From NCBI RefSeq assembly GCF_004000255.1, contig NZ_RCIQ01000011.1, positions 62,001-126,000 of the forward strand: a DNA stretch of 64,000 bases, given 5' to 3'. The notes below the pieces were generated by a model, which saw only the letters and a list, made by a program, of their open reading frames with translations, made no database searches and was not told the DNA's origin. Shown in pieces: positions 53,862-61,963 of the stretch (position 1 is the first letter of the stretch; every line of letters begins with the position of its first letter). Made by a program: the position numbers and the translations under genes. The DNA is from Nioella ostreopsis (GTDB lineage: Bacteria > Pseudomonadota > Alphaproteobacteria > Rhodobacterales > Rhodobacteraceae).

Positions 53862-54712
53862 CTGGACCGGCCTTTCATCACGAGCCGGGCCAGGAAGGCG
53901 AGCGCGGAGGCCCCCAGCATGGCCAGCCCCATCAGCGTGACCCCGACAACCGCCGCCGAATGCCAGTCGCCCCTGTCCTTGAAGAACACCATGAGCTGCG
54001 ACATGGATTGACGGTTGGTCGGGCCCGCGATGACCTGAAAACTGAAATCGGCCATGGCCCCGATGAAGATGATCACCATCGCCGCCTGCATCGCGGAAAT
54101 CGACAGGGGCGCGATCACCTTGCGGAACCGGTCCCAGGCCCCGGCGCCCAGATCGCGCGCCGCGTCCAGCACATCGTCGGAAATGCCCTGCACCGCCCCA
54201 GTCAGCAGCAGCAAGGCAAAGGGCATGTTTTTCCAGACCTGCAGGATCAGGACGCCGATGGCGTTGCTGTCGTTCTGCAGGCGGCGCGGCTCGTCCCAAA
54301 TGCCAAGCGCCTGCATCGCCTGATTCAGGATGCCGTGATAGGCGATGACGTTGATGAACAGGAAGGCCGCGACAAGCCCGTGCACCAGCATCGGCGCCTT
54401 CAGGATCGCGCCGATCGTCATAGACCCGGTGAAGGGTTTGCGCAGCCAGATTGCCAGCGGATAGGCCAGCGCAACCGACAGGATCGCACTGACGGTGCCG
54501 ACGTAGAAGGAGTAGCGGATCGAGCGGGCGAAAACGCGCCGGTCGGTCACCTCGGCCCAGTATTGCAGGGTGAACTGGTCCTCGCCATTCAACCCGTAGA
54601 GCCCGAAGCTCTGCGCGATCGCGATCCAGACCACGGTGCCGATCAGCCCGAGGATCAACCCGAGCCCCGGAAGGAGCAGCAGGATAACCGTCAGCCATCG
54701 GCGCAGGGTCAT
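53858..54712 (-). CDS. ABC transporter permease (PotB type)
   Basis: 284 residues, six helices. The EAA loop VLDAARDLGAGAWDRFRKVIAPLSI is seen near residue 180-204. It overlaps the ATPase gene by 4 bp upstream and the second permease gene by 4 bp downstream, so ATPase and both permeases are translationally coupled. Confidence 0.93.
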   Translation of the reverse strand: MTLRRWLTVILLLLPGLGLILGLIGTVVWIAIAQSFGLYGLNGEDQFTLQYWAEVTDRRVFARSIRYSFYVGTVSAILSVALAYPLAIWLRKPFTGSMTIGAILKAPMLVHGLVAAFLFINVIAYHGILNQAMQALGIWDEPRRLQNDSNAIGVLILQVWKNMPFALLLLTGAVQGISDDVLDAARDLGAGAWDRFRKVIAPLSISAMQAAMVIIFIGAMADFSFQVIAGPTNRQSMSQLMVFFKDRGDWHSAAVVGVTLMGLAMLGASALAFLARLVMKGRSR

Positions 54713-55782
54713 GGCCTGTCCTCCAGCAACCGGATGCGGTCGGGGGGAACATGAATGCGGATCACGTCGCCTTCGCGGGCGGTGGTCTCAAGCGCCTGCA
54801 CGCGAAACTCTCCATTTCCAGCGGCGCAGGCGAGATCGGTGAAATGGCCCTGGAAAGCCCGGTTCAGGACGCGGGCCTCGATCCCGGTTTCCCCGATGAC
54901 GGCATGTTCCGGGCGCCAGCACAGGGCGACCTCCTTGCCGTGCGGCGCATCTTCGAGGGCGCAGGTGAAGATGCCCGCAGGGGTTTCGATGTTCCAGCGG
55001 CCGGGGCTGTCCTCGCCAAGCACCTGCCCCGTGAAGACGTTTGAATTTCCGATGAAATCAGCGGCGAAGCGCGTTCGGGGGCGGTGATACAGGGTTTCCG
55101 GCGTGTCCACCTGCTCGATCCGGCCACTGTTCAGCAGGACGACCCGGTCGGACATGGCCAGCGCTTCGGACTGGTCGTGGGTGACATAGATCGCCGTCAA
55201 TCCGTAGTCGCGCTGGATGCGGCGGATCTCGATCCGCACCTGGTCGCGCAGCTTGGCGTCGAGATTGGACAGAGGTTCGTCGAACAGGATGACCTTGGGC
55301 CGCATCACCAACGCGCGGCCAAGGGACACCCGCTGCTGTTGCCCGCCCGAAAGCTGGTTGGGCAGCTTGTCCATCTGCGCCGCGAGGTCCAGTTTCTGCG
55401 AAACATCCTTCACCCGCTCGTCCCGGTCGGATCGGGGAAGCTTCTTCTGGCGCAGCCCGAATTCGAGGTTCTGGCGCACGGTCAGATGCGGGAAGAGGGC
55501 GTAGGACTGGAAGCACAGGGCGGTGTCGCGCCGCTCGGGCGGGATCGCGGTGACGTCGCTGCCCTCGATGAAAATCTTGCCCTCGGTCGGCTCCAGAAAG
55601 CCGGAAATCACCTTCAGAAGCGTGGTCTTGCCACAGCCCGAGGGACCAAGCAGCGTCACGAATTCACCCGGGGCAACGTCGAGGTCGATATCCGACAGGG
55701 CCGTGAAGCCGTCGAACGTCTTGGTCAATCCCTGGATTCGAATTGCGGTCATGCGGACCTCCCCTCCCACGAGTCGGCACAT
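54709..55782 (-). CDS. ABC transporter ATP-binding protein (PotA type)
   Basis: The visible reading gives 357 residues; the likely start is the ATG at 55752 (MTAIRIQGLTKTF), ten codons in, because the first codons lie in the A/T-rich control region, but the longer form cannot be excluded. Walker A GPSGCGKTT, signature LSGGQQQR, Walker [12 protein letters not shown] and the H-loop YVTHDQSEAL are intact, followed by a TOBE domain (FIGNSNVFTGQV, CWRPEHAVIG). First gene of the importer operon, divergent from the ROK regulator. Confidence 0.9.
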   Translation of the reverse strand: MCRLVGGEVRMTAIRIQGLTKTFDGFTALSDIDLDVAPGEFVTLLGPSGCGKTTLLKVISGFLEPTEGKIFIEGSDVTAIPPERRDTALCFQSYALFPHLTVRQNLEFGLRQKKLPRSDRDERVKDVSQKLDLAAQMDKLPNQLSGGQQQRVSLGRALVMRPKVILFDEPLSNLDAKLRDQVRIEIRRIQRDYGLTAIYVTHDQSEALAMSDRVVLLNSGRIEQVDTPETLYHRPRTRFAADFIGNSNVFTGQVLGEDSPGRWNIETPAGIFTCALEDAPHGKEVALCWRPEHAVIGETGIEARVLNRAFQGHFTDLACAAGNGEFRVQALETTAREGDVIRIHVPPDRIRLLEDRP

Positions 55783-55891
55783 TTTTACCCACTGTATGTG
55801 AAAATAATATGACCTGTTAAGTGTAATTTTCCTTGCAGCAGCGCGCCTGAGTGTGGATTTTCATTCAAAGCGCCCCTCCAGCCCCTGGATC
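55783..55891. promoter_or_regulatory. A/T-rich divergent control region, potA-type operon / ROK regulator
   Basis: The stretch 55781-55832 is strikingly A/T-rich for this genome. On the plus strand TTTTTA (55782-55787) and TAATAT (55805-55810) are 17 bases apart. GAAAAT (55800-55805) and ATTTTC (55826-55831) form a 6-bp dyad that could bind the ROK protein. On the minus strand TTAACA (complement of 55815-55820) is a possible -35. Confidence 0.4.
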
Positions 55892-57016
55892 ATGACCGTC
55901 GAAACCCCTCCAATTGCAGCCCTGACCCTCAGCGAAAGCGAGCGCATGCTCCTGTCTGCGCTGTTCCGTCAGGGCCCGTTGCCGCGATCGGATCTCAGCG
56001 ACCTGACGCCGCTGTCGCAGCAGTCGGTTCACAGGCTTCTCGAAAAACTGTCCGACCAAGGGTTGGTGCGATTCGGAGATCCGCAGATCCGCGGCTGTGG
56101 CAAACCCAGCCCGACCGTGTGCCTCGACGCATCGCAATATGCCTCGCTCGGTGTGTCGATCACGACGGAACGGGTTGGCCTGTGCCTTCTGGACCTGGCA
56201 GGTCAGCCTCTCAGAGACATCGTCATCGACGCCATTCCGGGCGACCCGGAAAGCCTGATGGACAGGCTGGAGCGGCAGTTGGACAGTTGGAGATCCGATC
56301 TGCTGTCCTCGCGCACCCTGATCGGCATGGGGGTCGGAATGCAGGGTTGGCGTTCAGGGCGCAGCGATTGCTTTCAACCGCCCGAACCCTTGAACCTCTG
56401 GCGAGGTCTGCCTCTGACCGAGGTCTTTGGCGACCGCTTCGGCATGGCATGCTTTGCCGAGAACAACTCTACCGCAAGCGCAATTGCCGAGCATTACATG
56501 TCCAGCGGAGATGCGGAAAAGAGCCTGATCTATCTCTCCTTCGACTACGGCTTCGGTGGGGGCGTATTCGTCGACGGGCATGCGCTGATCGGAGACCGTG
56601 GAAACGCAGGCGAACTCTCCACGCTCTTCGCCCCCGAGGAAGCCCGCTCTCGCCCCGCGCTGGAAGAATTGCTGAAACGGCTGCGCGGCAGGGGCATGGT
56701 CTTCGACACGGTCTCGGACATGGTGGCCGGGTTCGATCCGGCCTGGCCCGGCGTCGACGACTGGGTGCGCGAGGTGGCGCCACAGCTGCGGCTGATGATC
56801 CGGGCGCTCAAGGCCATCGTGGATCCCGGCGCGATCTGCTTTGGGGGCGAGGCACCGTCGGCGTTGCGGCAGGCGCTGTTGCGGGCCTGCGACGGCGCGA
56901 TGGACGGACATGGCACGCCCAACCCGGTGCTACGCGAAAGCCGGATTTCCGGGGATGCCGCCCATGTGGGCGCGGCGTTCCTGCCGCTTCATGCAACGGT
57001 ATTCGCCGGGCTCTGA
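55892..57016 (+). CDS. ROK-family transcriptional regulator
   Basis: 374 residues from MTVETPPIAALTLSESER; an earlier GTG 13 codons upstream is a second possibility. The N-terminal winged helix-turn-helix is in LSDLTPLSQQSVHRLLEKLSDQGLVRFG. The C-terminal ROK domain shows FAENNSTASAIAEHY and LSFDYGFGGGVFVDGHALIG, then GNAGELSTLF, the usual sugar/phosphate-site segments, although the classical zinc cysteine cluster (CxCGxxGCxE) is absent. NagC/XylR-type proteins of this family repress sugar genes until the sugar binds. It is divergent from the PotA-type operon and probably controls it. Confidence 0.88.
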   Translation: MTVETPPIAALTLSESERMLLSALFRQGPLPRSDLSDLTPLSQQSVHRLLEKLSDQGLVRFGDPQIRGCGKPSPTVCLDASQYASLGVSITTERVGLCLLDLAGQPLRDIVIDAIPGDPESLMDRLERQLDSWRSDLLSSRTLIGMGVGMQGWRSGRSDCFQPPEPLNLWRGLPLTEVFGDRFGMACFAENNSTASAIAEHYMSSGDAEKSLIYLSFDYGFGGGVFVDGHALIGDRGNAGELSTLFAPEEARSRPALEELLKRLRGRGMVFDTVSDMVAGFDPAWPGVDDWVREVAPQLRLMIRALKAIVDPGAICFGGEAPSALRQALLRACDGAMDGHGTPNPVLRESRISGDAAHVGAAFLPLHATVFAGL

Positions 57017-57224
57017 ACAGGACAGCAGAGGCAGGCACGGCGTGCAGGCAGGATTCTTCCCGATGCCAGAACCCCTCGCCGTCATCAGCCTCTGTCATGG
57101 CGCCAACGCCCCACTGCGCCTGCTGACGGACAGCACTGCCATCAAGGTCGCTGGTCTTTGTCACGACGCTCACCAGGACCCGACCGCGCCTCAGGTTAAG
57201 GCCGTCAGACAGGGCCGCACCCGG

Positions 57225-58328
57225 TCAGAGGAACGGCAGTTCGCACAGTTTACCGGTAAGGTCGCCATCGGGCCGCCGCACGACAACCGGGTCGCCCGGG
57301 CGCGCCGAAACCGAGACGAGGGCGAGCCCGATGTTGCGCTGCATCCGCCAGGACCATGCGCAGGCGGTCAATACGCCGATCTTCGCGCCCTCCTGTTCCA
57401 CGTCGCGCCAGAAGAAATCCGCCTTGGCGGGGGCGCCGCCATCGAGCATCACGCCCAACTGGTGCCGCTTCGGCCCCTCCGCCGCGATCCGGCGCAGCGC
57501 GGCGATGCCGATGGTGTCGTCGGGCACGTCGAGATCGACATATTTGCCCATCCGCACCTCGAACGGGTTGGTCCGGTCATCGGTGTCGCCGCCATAGGAC
57601 AGAAGCCCACTTTCGACCCGCTCCACCCAGTTCGGGTTGCCGGGGCCGATGCCATGGGGCTGGCCCGCTTCCTTGACGATGTTCCAAAGCTCCGTGCCGC
57701 GGCTGCCATCCATGAGGTAGAGCTCGAACCCGCCCTGCTTGGACCAGCCCGAGCGGGCGACGGTCACCGGAATGCCGTTGATCTCGGTTTCGCGGAACCA
57801 GAAGTATTTCAGATCGCGCACCCAGTCGCCGCAGATGTCCGCAACCACGGTTTCCGCAAGTGGTCCCTGCACGGCAAGGGGCGAGACGTCGGGTTCGCTG
57901 ATTTCCACATCGAGCCCGCGCTCGCGCGCCACGGCTTCGGCCCAGAACCAGATATTGCTGTCGGCAATCGACAGCCAATAGCGGTCCTCGTCCAGTTTCA
58001 GCAGAACCGGGTCGTTGATCAGCACCCCGTCATGGTTGCACAGAGCCACGTACTTGCCCTGCTCGACCTTGCATTTGCTCAGGTCGCGCGGGGCCAGGAT
58101 CTGCGCCAGCCGCCCCGCGTCGGGGCCGCGCAGTTGCACCTGCCGCTGCACCGCCACATCCCACATCGAAACCCCATTGATGATGCGCCAGTATTCCGCC
58201 TCGGGATCGCCGTAAGAGGTCGGCAGCAGCATCCGGTTGTAGCTGGTCATGGCGCAGGCGCCCTCGGCCACGGTCGCCGCGTAGAAGGGCGAGGGGCGCA
58301 GGCGGGAAGACGGGGTGATCGAGAACAT
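57225..58328 (-). CDS. DmdA-like GcvT-family demethylase
   Basis: 367 residues of the aminomethyltransferase (GcvT) fold, which moves a methyl group to tetrahydrofolate. It resembles dimethylsulfoniopropionate demethylase DmdA of marine alphaproteobacteria more than glycine-cleavage T protein: YNRMLLPTSYGDP, MWDVAVQRQVQLRGPDA, SEPDVSPLAVQGP, VARSGWSKQGGFELYL and VERVESGLLSYGGD all have close DmdA counterparts. Whether the substrate is DMSP or another methylated compound cannot be settled by eye. GGAGA precedes the ATG. It is downstream of a Tat-exported peptide-type binding protein (119-bp gap) and an acyl-CoA ligase on the same strand. Confidence 0.82.
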   Translation of the reverse strand: MFSITPSSRLRPSPFYAATVAEGACAMTSYNRMLLPTSYGDPEAEYWRIINGVSMWDVAVQRQVQLRGPDAGRLAQILAPRDLSKCKVEQGKYVALCNHDGVLINDPVLLKLDEDRYWLSIADSNIWFWAEAVARERGLDVEISEPDVSPLAVQGPLAETVVADICGDWVRDLKYFWFRETEINGIPVTVARSGWSKQGGFELYLMDGSRGTELWNIVKEAGQPHGIGPGNPNWVERVESGLLSYGGDTDDRTNPFEVRMGKYVDLDVPDDTIGIAALRRIAAEGPKRHQLGVMLDGGAPAKADFFWRDVEQEGAKIGVLTACAWSWRMQRNIGLALVSVSARPGDPVVVRRPDGDLTGKLCELPFL

Positions 58329-58447
58329 GGCGTCTCCGGTCTCGGGGGAATGGGCATGGGGAAAGGGCCGCCGGTCCCGGTTCTCCGGTCTCCGGCGGCG
58401 AGAGTATCACGCGGCCCCGGACTGGGGCCGCCGACAGGGAGGATGGC

Positions 58448-60025
58448 TCAGCTCAGCCAGACATTGCGCAGGCCTTCACCGAAGCCCGACACCGATCCGA
58501 CCGGGTGCGGCGTGTAGCCCTGCACGTTGGCCGCCGTCGCTTCCAGCGAGTTCTGGAACACCGGGTTCACCAAACCGCCCTCGTCGTTCAGCATGTGCTG
58601 CATGTCGCAATACATCTGGCGGCGCACGTCCTCGTTCAGCTCGGCCCGGGCGGCGATGATCATCTGGTCGAAGGCTTCGGATCCCCAGGCGGTTTCGTTC
58701 CAGCTGCCGCCCGACATGTGGGCGATGGTCAGGAAGGCGTCGACCGTGGGCCGCGCGTTCCAGCCCGACATGGTCATCGGCTGCTGCATCCAGGTGTGCG
58801 ACCAGTAGCCGTCCGACGGCGTGCGGATCACGTTCACATCCGCCGCGCCTGCCGCCGACTGCTGGAAGGTCAGCGCGATGTCATTGGCCGAGTTGCCCGC
58901 CGTTTCCGAGGTGTAAAGGTCGAAGGCCGTCACGCCCGCCCGCTCGAAGTGGAAGCGTGCGCGGTCAGGATCGTATTCGGCGGGCTGCACATCGGGGCAC
59001 CAGTAGCGATAGGTCGGCCCGATCGGCGTATCGGCGGAAATCGTGCCGATGCCGCGGAAGACCTGGCTCAGCACCAGTTCCCGGTCGAGCGCGTGCTTGA
59101 CGCCGAGACGGAAGTCCAGATTGTCCGTCGGCGCCCGGTCGCACATCATCACCATGTTGGTGAAGGCGCCCGTGGGCGTGTTGTGCAGCGTGACGTTCGC
59201 GTTCGTCTGCAGCTGCTCCACAGCAAAGGGCACCACCGCATAGATCAGGTCCACATCCCCTGACAGCAGCGCGCTCAGCTCGGCATTTGCGTCCGGAACC
59301 GGGATGAAATCGATCCCGTCGAGATAGGGCTTGCCGTCCTCGTAATAGTTCTCGAATCGCTCGAACACCACGCGTTCGCCGGGCACGAATTCCATCACCT
59401 TGAACGGGCCCGAGCCGATGGCGCGGTCGAAATCGGTGAAGCCTGCGGGATGGATCGCCAGGTGGTAATCCGACAGGATCACCGGCAGGTCGGCATTGCC
59501 CGAGTTCAGCACGATGCGCACGGTCGAGGCATCGACTGCCTCGATGCTTTCCACCGTGGACAAGAGCGCCTTGGCCGGCGATTCCGATCCTTCCACCACA
59601 TGGCGCATCAGGCTTTCGACCACGTCCTCGGCCGTCACGTCCTGACCGTTGTGGAAGGTCAGGCCCGCGCGCAGGCTGAAGGTCCAGTGGGTGGCACCGT
59701 CGTTGACGCTCCATTCCTCGGCCGCGTCGCCCTCGACTTCGAGATCGGGCAGCAGGCGGGTCAGGCGCTGGTAGACGCAGTTGCCGTAGATCCCGTCCGC
59801 TGTGTCGGTCATCCGCACCGGTTCAAGCGTGTCGTCGGTATTGCCCTGCGCGATGCGCAGCCAGCCGCCGCGGCGGGGTTCCTGCGCGAAGGCGGGACCT
59901 GCCGCCGTCAGGATGCCGGTCGCCGCTGGCACCAGAAGACCCATCGCCGCGGCGCGGGTCATGAAGCTGCGGCGGCTGATCCCGCCTGCCTTGTATTGCC
60001 GCACCAATCCATCGATATCGGACAT
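58448..60025 (-). CDS. Solute-binding protein, family 5 (DppA/OppA type), Tat-exported
   Basis: 525 residues from MSDIDGLVRQYKAGG, behind GGGAGGT. A twin-arginine signal (SRRSFMTRAAAMGLLVPAATG) is present, so it is folded before export. The mature protein shows the family-5 pattern: GGWLRIAQGNTDDTLEPVRM, WTFSLRAGLTFHNGQDVTAEDVV and FKVMEFVPGERVVFERFENYY. It binds peptides, opines or other solutes for the DppBCD-type transporter encoded divergently from 61964. Ligand unknown. Confidence 0.92.
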   Translation of the reverse strand: MSDIDGLVRQYKAGGISRRSFMTRAAAMGLLVPAATGILTAAGPAFAQEPRRGGWLRIAQGNTDDTLEPVRMTDTADGIYGNCVYQRLTRLLPDLEVEGDAAEEWSVNDGATHWTFSLRAGLTFHNGQDVTAEDVVESLMRHVVEGSESPAKALLSTVESIEAVDASTVRIVLNSGNADLPVILSDYHLAIHPAGFTDFDRAIGSGPFKVMEFVPGERVVFERFENYYEDGKPYLDGIDFIPVPDANAELSALLSGDVDLIYAVVPFAVEQLQTNANVTLHNTPTGAFTNMVMMCDRAPTDNLDFRLGVKHALDRELVLSQVFRGIGTISADTPIGPTYRYWCPDVQPAEYDPDRARFHFERAGVTAFDLYTSETAGNSANDIALTFQQSAAGAADVNVIRTPSDGYWSHTWMQQPMTMSGWNARPTVDAFLTIAHMSGGSWNETAWGSEAFDQMIIAARAELNEDVRRQMYCDMQHMLNDEGGLVNPVFQNSLEATAANVQGYTPHPVGSVSGFGEGLRNVWLS

Positions 60026-60139
60026 TCTTACCTCCCTGATTTCGGAATGCCGGTCGCACCGCGTCTGCACGCGGGGCCTCCGTGCAGAAACTGTGAGCCG
60101 CGCGGGGGGCGCGCACAAACAACCGATTTCAGGACTTTG

Positions 60140-60157
60140 CCATAACTACAGTTATGG
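60140..60157. promoter_or_regulatory. Perfect dyad, candidate operator before the binding-protein gene
   Basis: CCATAACT (60140-60147) and AGTTATGG (60150-60157) form a perfect 8-bp dyad with a two-base centre, in the 144-bp gap between the ligase stop and the binding-protein start, about 115-132 bp from the latter. It has the size of a dimeric-regulator site; no regulator gene is next to it. Confidence 0.5.
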
Positions 60158-60169
60158 ATCGGAAGGGCT

Positions 60170-61771
60170 TTACAAGATGGCCTCGGCGCGCAGGGCCTTC
60201 TTGTCGAGCTTGCCCACCGATGTCTTGGGCAGGCTCGGCAGGAACACGATCCGGTCGGGTGCGGCCCATTTGGACAGCGCACCGGAGGCCACCGCCTCAG
60301 CAAAGGCCGAGCGGGTTGCCGACTCTACCGTCTCTGCCTCGTCGCTGACAGCCAGGAACAGAACCGGCCGTTCCCCCCATTTCGCGTCAGGCACCCCGAT
60401 GGCGGCGGCCTCGGTCACGCCCGGCACGGTGCTGGCGAGGTTTTCCAGCTCCAGCGATGACACCCATTCGCCGCCGGTCTTGATCACGTCCTTCAGCCGG
60501 TCGGTGATCCGCAGCGTGCCGGTATCGTCGAGGTATCCCACGTCGCCCGTGTGCAGCCAGCCGCCGCGCCACAGGGCCTCGGTCCCCTCAGGGTTCTTCA
60601 GGTAGCCCTCGGTCAGCCAGGGGGCGCGGGCCACGATTTCGCCCGTCACCGCGCCGCCGGGAGGCAGGTCGCGCATGTCCTCGTCCACCACCCGGATCTG
60701 CACCAGCGGCGCGGGCTTGCCGGTGGCGGTGCGCAGGTTGACCGGCGCGTCGGGGTCGCGGGTGGCCATCATGTCGGCCACGGTCAGGAAGGGGCAGGTT
60801 TCCGACATGCCATAGCCGGTGTGCAGGTCGATCCCCCGCGCCAGCGCCTGCCGCGCCAGCCCTTCGGGCAGGGCAGAACCACCGATGATCATCTTCCAGC
60901 GCGACAGGTCCACCTCCTCGGATCCGGGCGCGGCCAGCAGCATCGCCAGAATCGTCGGCACGCAATGAGAGAAGGTCACGCCGTGATCCGCGATCAGGTT
61001 CAGAAGCCGCGCGGGCTCGTAGCGGCCGGGGTAGACCTGCTTGATGCCCAGCATCGTCGCCACGTAGGGAATGCCCCAGCCATGCACGTGGAACAGCGGC
61101 GTGATCGGCATGTAGACGTCACCCCGGTTGAGCCCGCCCCCTGGGATCGGGCCAAGCCCCGCCGCCACCGCCATCGTGTGCAGCACAAGCTGACGCTGCG
61201 AATAGCTGACCCCCTTGGGATCGCCCGTGGTGCCGGTGGTGTAGAACAGCGTCGCGCGGATGGTCTCGTCGAAATCGGGGAAATCCGTGACCGGCTCCGC
61301 CGCCGCAAGCAGCGCCTCGTATTCGCCGTCATGGGCCAGACCTTCGGACAGCGGGTCGCCATCGGTCAGCACGACCAGCCGGTAGGGCCGCTCGATCCGG
61401 TCCGCGATCTCGGCCAGTATCGGCAGGAAGTCCACGTGGCACAGGATCAGATCATCGCCCGCGTGGTTGATGGTATAGAGGATCTGTTCGGGCGAAAGGC
61501 GCACGTTCACCGTGTGCAGCGTCGCGCCGATCATCGGCACCGCGAAGAAACTTTCGAGGTATCGGTGGCTGTCCCAGTCCAGCACCGCGACCACGCTGCC
61601 CTCGCCCGCGCCAAGCGCGCGCAGCGCCCCCGCGGCCTGCGCGATGCGTGCGGCGAACCCGGCATAGCTGTAGCGCATGAACTCGGCATGGATGATTTCC
61701 TGCTCCGGCGCATGGGCCAGCGGCGCGGTCAGGATCTGCTTGATCAGCAGCGGATAGGCATATGTCGACAT
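60170..61771 (-). CDS. Acyl-CoA ligase (AMP-forming), medium/long-chain or DmdB-like
   Basis: 533 residues from MSTYAYPLLIKQIL, behind GGAGGTG. The adenylate-forming motifs are LFYTTGTTGDPKGV (P-loop-like), GYGMSETCPFL, and the hinge/C-terminal GGWLHTGDVGYLDDTG followed by IKTGGEWVSSLELEN and PKTSVGKLDKKAL. The layout equals that of fatty-acid ligases and of DmdB, the methylmercaptopropionate-CoA ligase that follows DmdA in DMSP breakdown. With a DmdA-like gene two positions downstream a DmdB-like role is plausible but unproven. Divergent from the transporter genes, 192 bp away. Confidence 0.88.
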   Translation of the reverse strand: MSTYAYPLLIKQILTAPLAHAPEQEIIHAEFMRYSYAGFAARIAQAAGALRALGAGEGSVVAVLDWDSHRYLESFFAVPMIGATLHTVNVRLSPEQILYTINHAGDDLILCHVDFLPILAEIADRIERPYRLVVLTDGDPLSEGLAHDGEYEALLAAAEPVTDFPDFDETIRATLFYTTGTTGDPKGVSYSQRQLVLHTMAVAAGLGPIPGGGLNRGDVYMPITPLFHVHGWGIPYVATMLGIKQVYPGRYEPARLLNLIADHGVTFSHCVPTILAMLLAAPGSEEVDLSRWKMIIGGSALPEGLARQALARGIDLHTGYGMSETCPFLTVADMMATRDPDAPVNLRTATGKPAPLVQIRVVDEDMRDLPPGGAVTGEIVARAPWLTEGYLKNPEGTEALWRGGWLHTGDVGYLDDTGTLRITDRLKDVIKTGGEWVSSLELENLASTVPGVTEAAAIGVPDAKWGERPVLFLAVSDEAETVESATRSAFAEAVASGALSKWAAPDRIVFLPSLPKTSVGKLDKKALRAEAIL

Positions 61772-61963
61772 GGGCACCTCCGCCGCCAGTATTGCCGCCC
61801 TCCGGCGCCCCCCGGCAAACAATAAAATCGGCGTCAATGCCTCAAGCCCGGTTCATGCATGCCCGAGCTATAACGAAAACGCACCCTCATACGGGTTTTT
61901 CGTTGCTTGATCCCCCCGGGGCCTTCCCCGATCCTGACCGCCGACCCTGGAGGGAGGACCACG
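61772..61963. promoter_or_regulatory. Divergent region acyl-CoA ligase / dppB-type gene, with hairpin
   Basis: 192 bp. TATAAC (61869-61874) is a possible plus-strand -10. It is followed by an interrupted hairpin: ACGAAAA (61873-61879) with TTTTCGT (61897-61903), and ACCC (61883-61886) with GGGT (61893-61896) inside. A strong ribosome site GGGAGGA sits before the dppB GTG. On the minus strand GGAGGTG precedes the ligase. Confidence 0.45.

Noticed and set aside
53862-54752. Upstream extension of the PotC-type permease
   Set aside because: Open by chance opposite-frame to the PotB-type permease; composition is unlike a membrane protein, and the real start has an ATGA overlap.
56841-58517. 558-codon plus-strand open frame across the end of the ROK gene and the DmdA-like gene
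   Set aside because: It overlaps one gene out of frame and is antisense to another; no recognisable motif, biased composition.
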